Below are positions 9,361-10,660 of a DNA stretch of 10,660 bases, in pieces. The translations under genes were made by a program, and so were the position numbers. The stretch is from Conidiobolus incongruus B7586 (lineage: Eukaryota; Entomophthoromycota; Entomophthoromycetes; Entomophthorales; Conidiobolaceae): positions 1 to 10,660 of the forward strand of contig JNEM01015147.1 of NCBI GenBank assembly GCA_000697335.1. The letters are read 5' to 3'. Position 1 is the stretch's first letter, and each line of letters opens with the position of its first letter. The notes under the pieces were generated by a model that saw only the letters and a list, made by a program, of their open reading frames with translations, did no database searches and had not been told where the DNA came from.

Positions 9361-10660
9361 AACTAAATTCATTATTATTAAATATTCTTATCTCAATTTT
9401 TTTTATTTTTGTATATATTAAAATATAATACTATGACTATATTTATGATATTTATTACTTATTATATATCATATATTCAAAATAATCTTAATATTAAAAT
9501 TCATTCATAACCTACTTGATATATCTATTATGTATATTTTATTTTTTATTTGACAAATAATATAATTAAGTAATATTAAATTATCTTTTTATAAAATTTA
9601 ATAGTTTTTATAATATAACATATTTGTTTATATTGTAACTTAAACCTAATCATAAATTATTCTTAAATAATAGATCATATTAAAATATATATTTCTTATA
9701 ATTGAATTACTTTATAAGTTGAAATATATTCAAGTAATTTAGTAAATAAATTCAAAATACCATTGAGTAATATGAGTTAAAAAATTAAATAATATTTTTA
9801 ACAAAATTAAATATTTCATTATATTATGATCTTTATTATAATATAATTTATAATAATATAATAATAATTTTACATCAATTTTTTGAATTTTTTGAATTTT
9901 TTAATTTAAAATAATTAAATACCTTTAGGATTAGTTAAAAAAGCAATTATAGTTCTTATTAGCAAATATTTAAATATGTTTTAATATTAAATTTAAGTAA
10001 TTTAAAATAAGATTAATTTTCCTAAATATAAAAAGCTAATTAGCTTTATATCTTATAAACTTAAAGTAAAAATATTATTAAATAAATATATTAAGTTTTG
10101 ATCTTTTATTATTAATAAAACTTATAAATATATAACCTATTTTAACTAGATATTTATATTTAATATTATAAGCAATAATTAATTAAATATAAAATATTAT
10201 TATTTATATTTATCAAATTCTATATTTTATTTATATATTCAAGTTTAAGTTGGTATAATTAAAGTTAATTATATTATTCAAAGGAATATAAATAAATTTG
10301 GTTTATAATTTATTTTTATAAATTGATATATATATATTATGTATTTTAATATAAATTTTTTCTTAGAAATATATAATTAATAATTATTATATTAAAATTA
10401 AAATATAAGTACTAAAAGCTTTTTATTATAGTATTATTAATACTTAGTTATAAAACGTCTAAAAAAATTAAAAATTATATATAATTTATTAAATTAATAT
10501 TTTAAATAAAATTATTATTTTTCTTTCAATAGATTATTTTTATATTTATTTTAAATATATTCGTTAAAATTGGTTTGAATACTGATAAAATTAGAAAATA
10601 AATAAACAAACTCTTTTTGGCTTTAATTAAAATATTATTAGGATATTTCAGTATATATAT
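9361..10660. other. Extremely AT-rich tract, about 10% G+C
   Basis: Counting G and C by hand over 9361-10560 gives about 123 in 1200 bases. Other non-coding stretches in the window are clearly higher, often 12 to 30%. No gene, RNA or transposon end is recognised. It could be heavily mutated repeat DNA, centromere- or origin-like AT-rich DNA, or neutral sequence at mutational equilibrium. The last 100 bases (from about 10561) rise slightly in G+C. Confidence 0.6.
9877..9902. repeat. Short tandem repeat, 9-base unit AATTTTTTG, about 2.9 copies
   Basis: Two full copies of AATTTTTTG followed by AATTTTTT. It lies in the extreme AT tract, just after a TAA-type microsatellite at about 9850-9870. 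It is simple-sequence DNA with no implied function. Confidence 0.6.

Noticed and set aside
1-10660. tRNA, rRNA, CRISPR arrays, long terminal repeats and intact transposase or reverse-transcriptase genes
   Set aside because: None could be recognised by eye on either strand. Short or highly mutated remnants could still be missed.

Overview
This window most likely comes from the nuclear genome of a very AT-rich fungus. The evidence is one intact cytochrome P450 gene with fungal-style short introns (51 to 58 bases, GT...AG) and fungal-type P450 motifs, set in intergenic DNA that is mostly 10 to 30% G+C. Short introns together with such low G+C would fit several early-diverging fungal groups, or a repeat-decayed ascomycete. 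The sequence alone does not settle which, and I give no species.

Layout. Positions 1-1286 are non-coding AT-rich DNA. Positions 1329-3052, minus strand, hold a five-exon gene for a 503-residue microsomal class II P450. It has every hallmark motif, a poly(A)-type signal just downstream and a TATA-like box about 130 bases upstream. Positions 3200-5909 have no convincing gene. Positions 5910-7580, minus strand, hold a second copy of the same gene, aligned through all five exons and four introns but badly decayed: many stops, frameshifts, lost splice donors and a lost heme-ligand cysteine. A degraded version of the TATA-like element lies 120 bases upstream of its start. Positions 7740-10660 have no gene, and from about 9361 the G+C drops to roughly 10%.

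How it fits together. The two P450 copies lie in the same orientation, about 2.9 kb apart, and share exon-intron structure and some promoter sequence. They therefore arose by DNA-level (tandem or segmental) duplication, not by retrocopying. One copy stayed functional and the other died. There is no biosynthetic partner (reductase, synthase, transporter or regulator), so nothing here identifies the substrate.

I did not find a previously undescribed system. The most notable points are a 25-base microexon kept at the same length in both copies, an unusual hydrophobic block inside the P450, the extreme AT tract at the right end, and the gene/pseudogene pair as a record of mutational decay.
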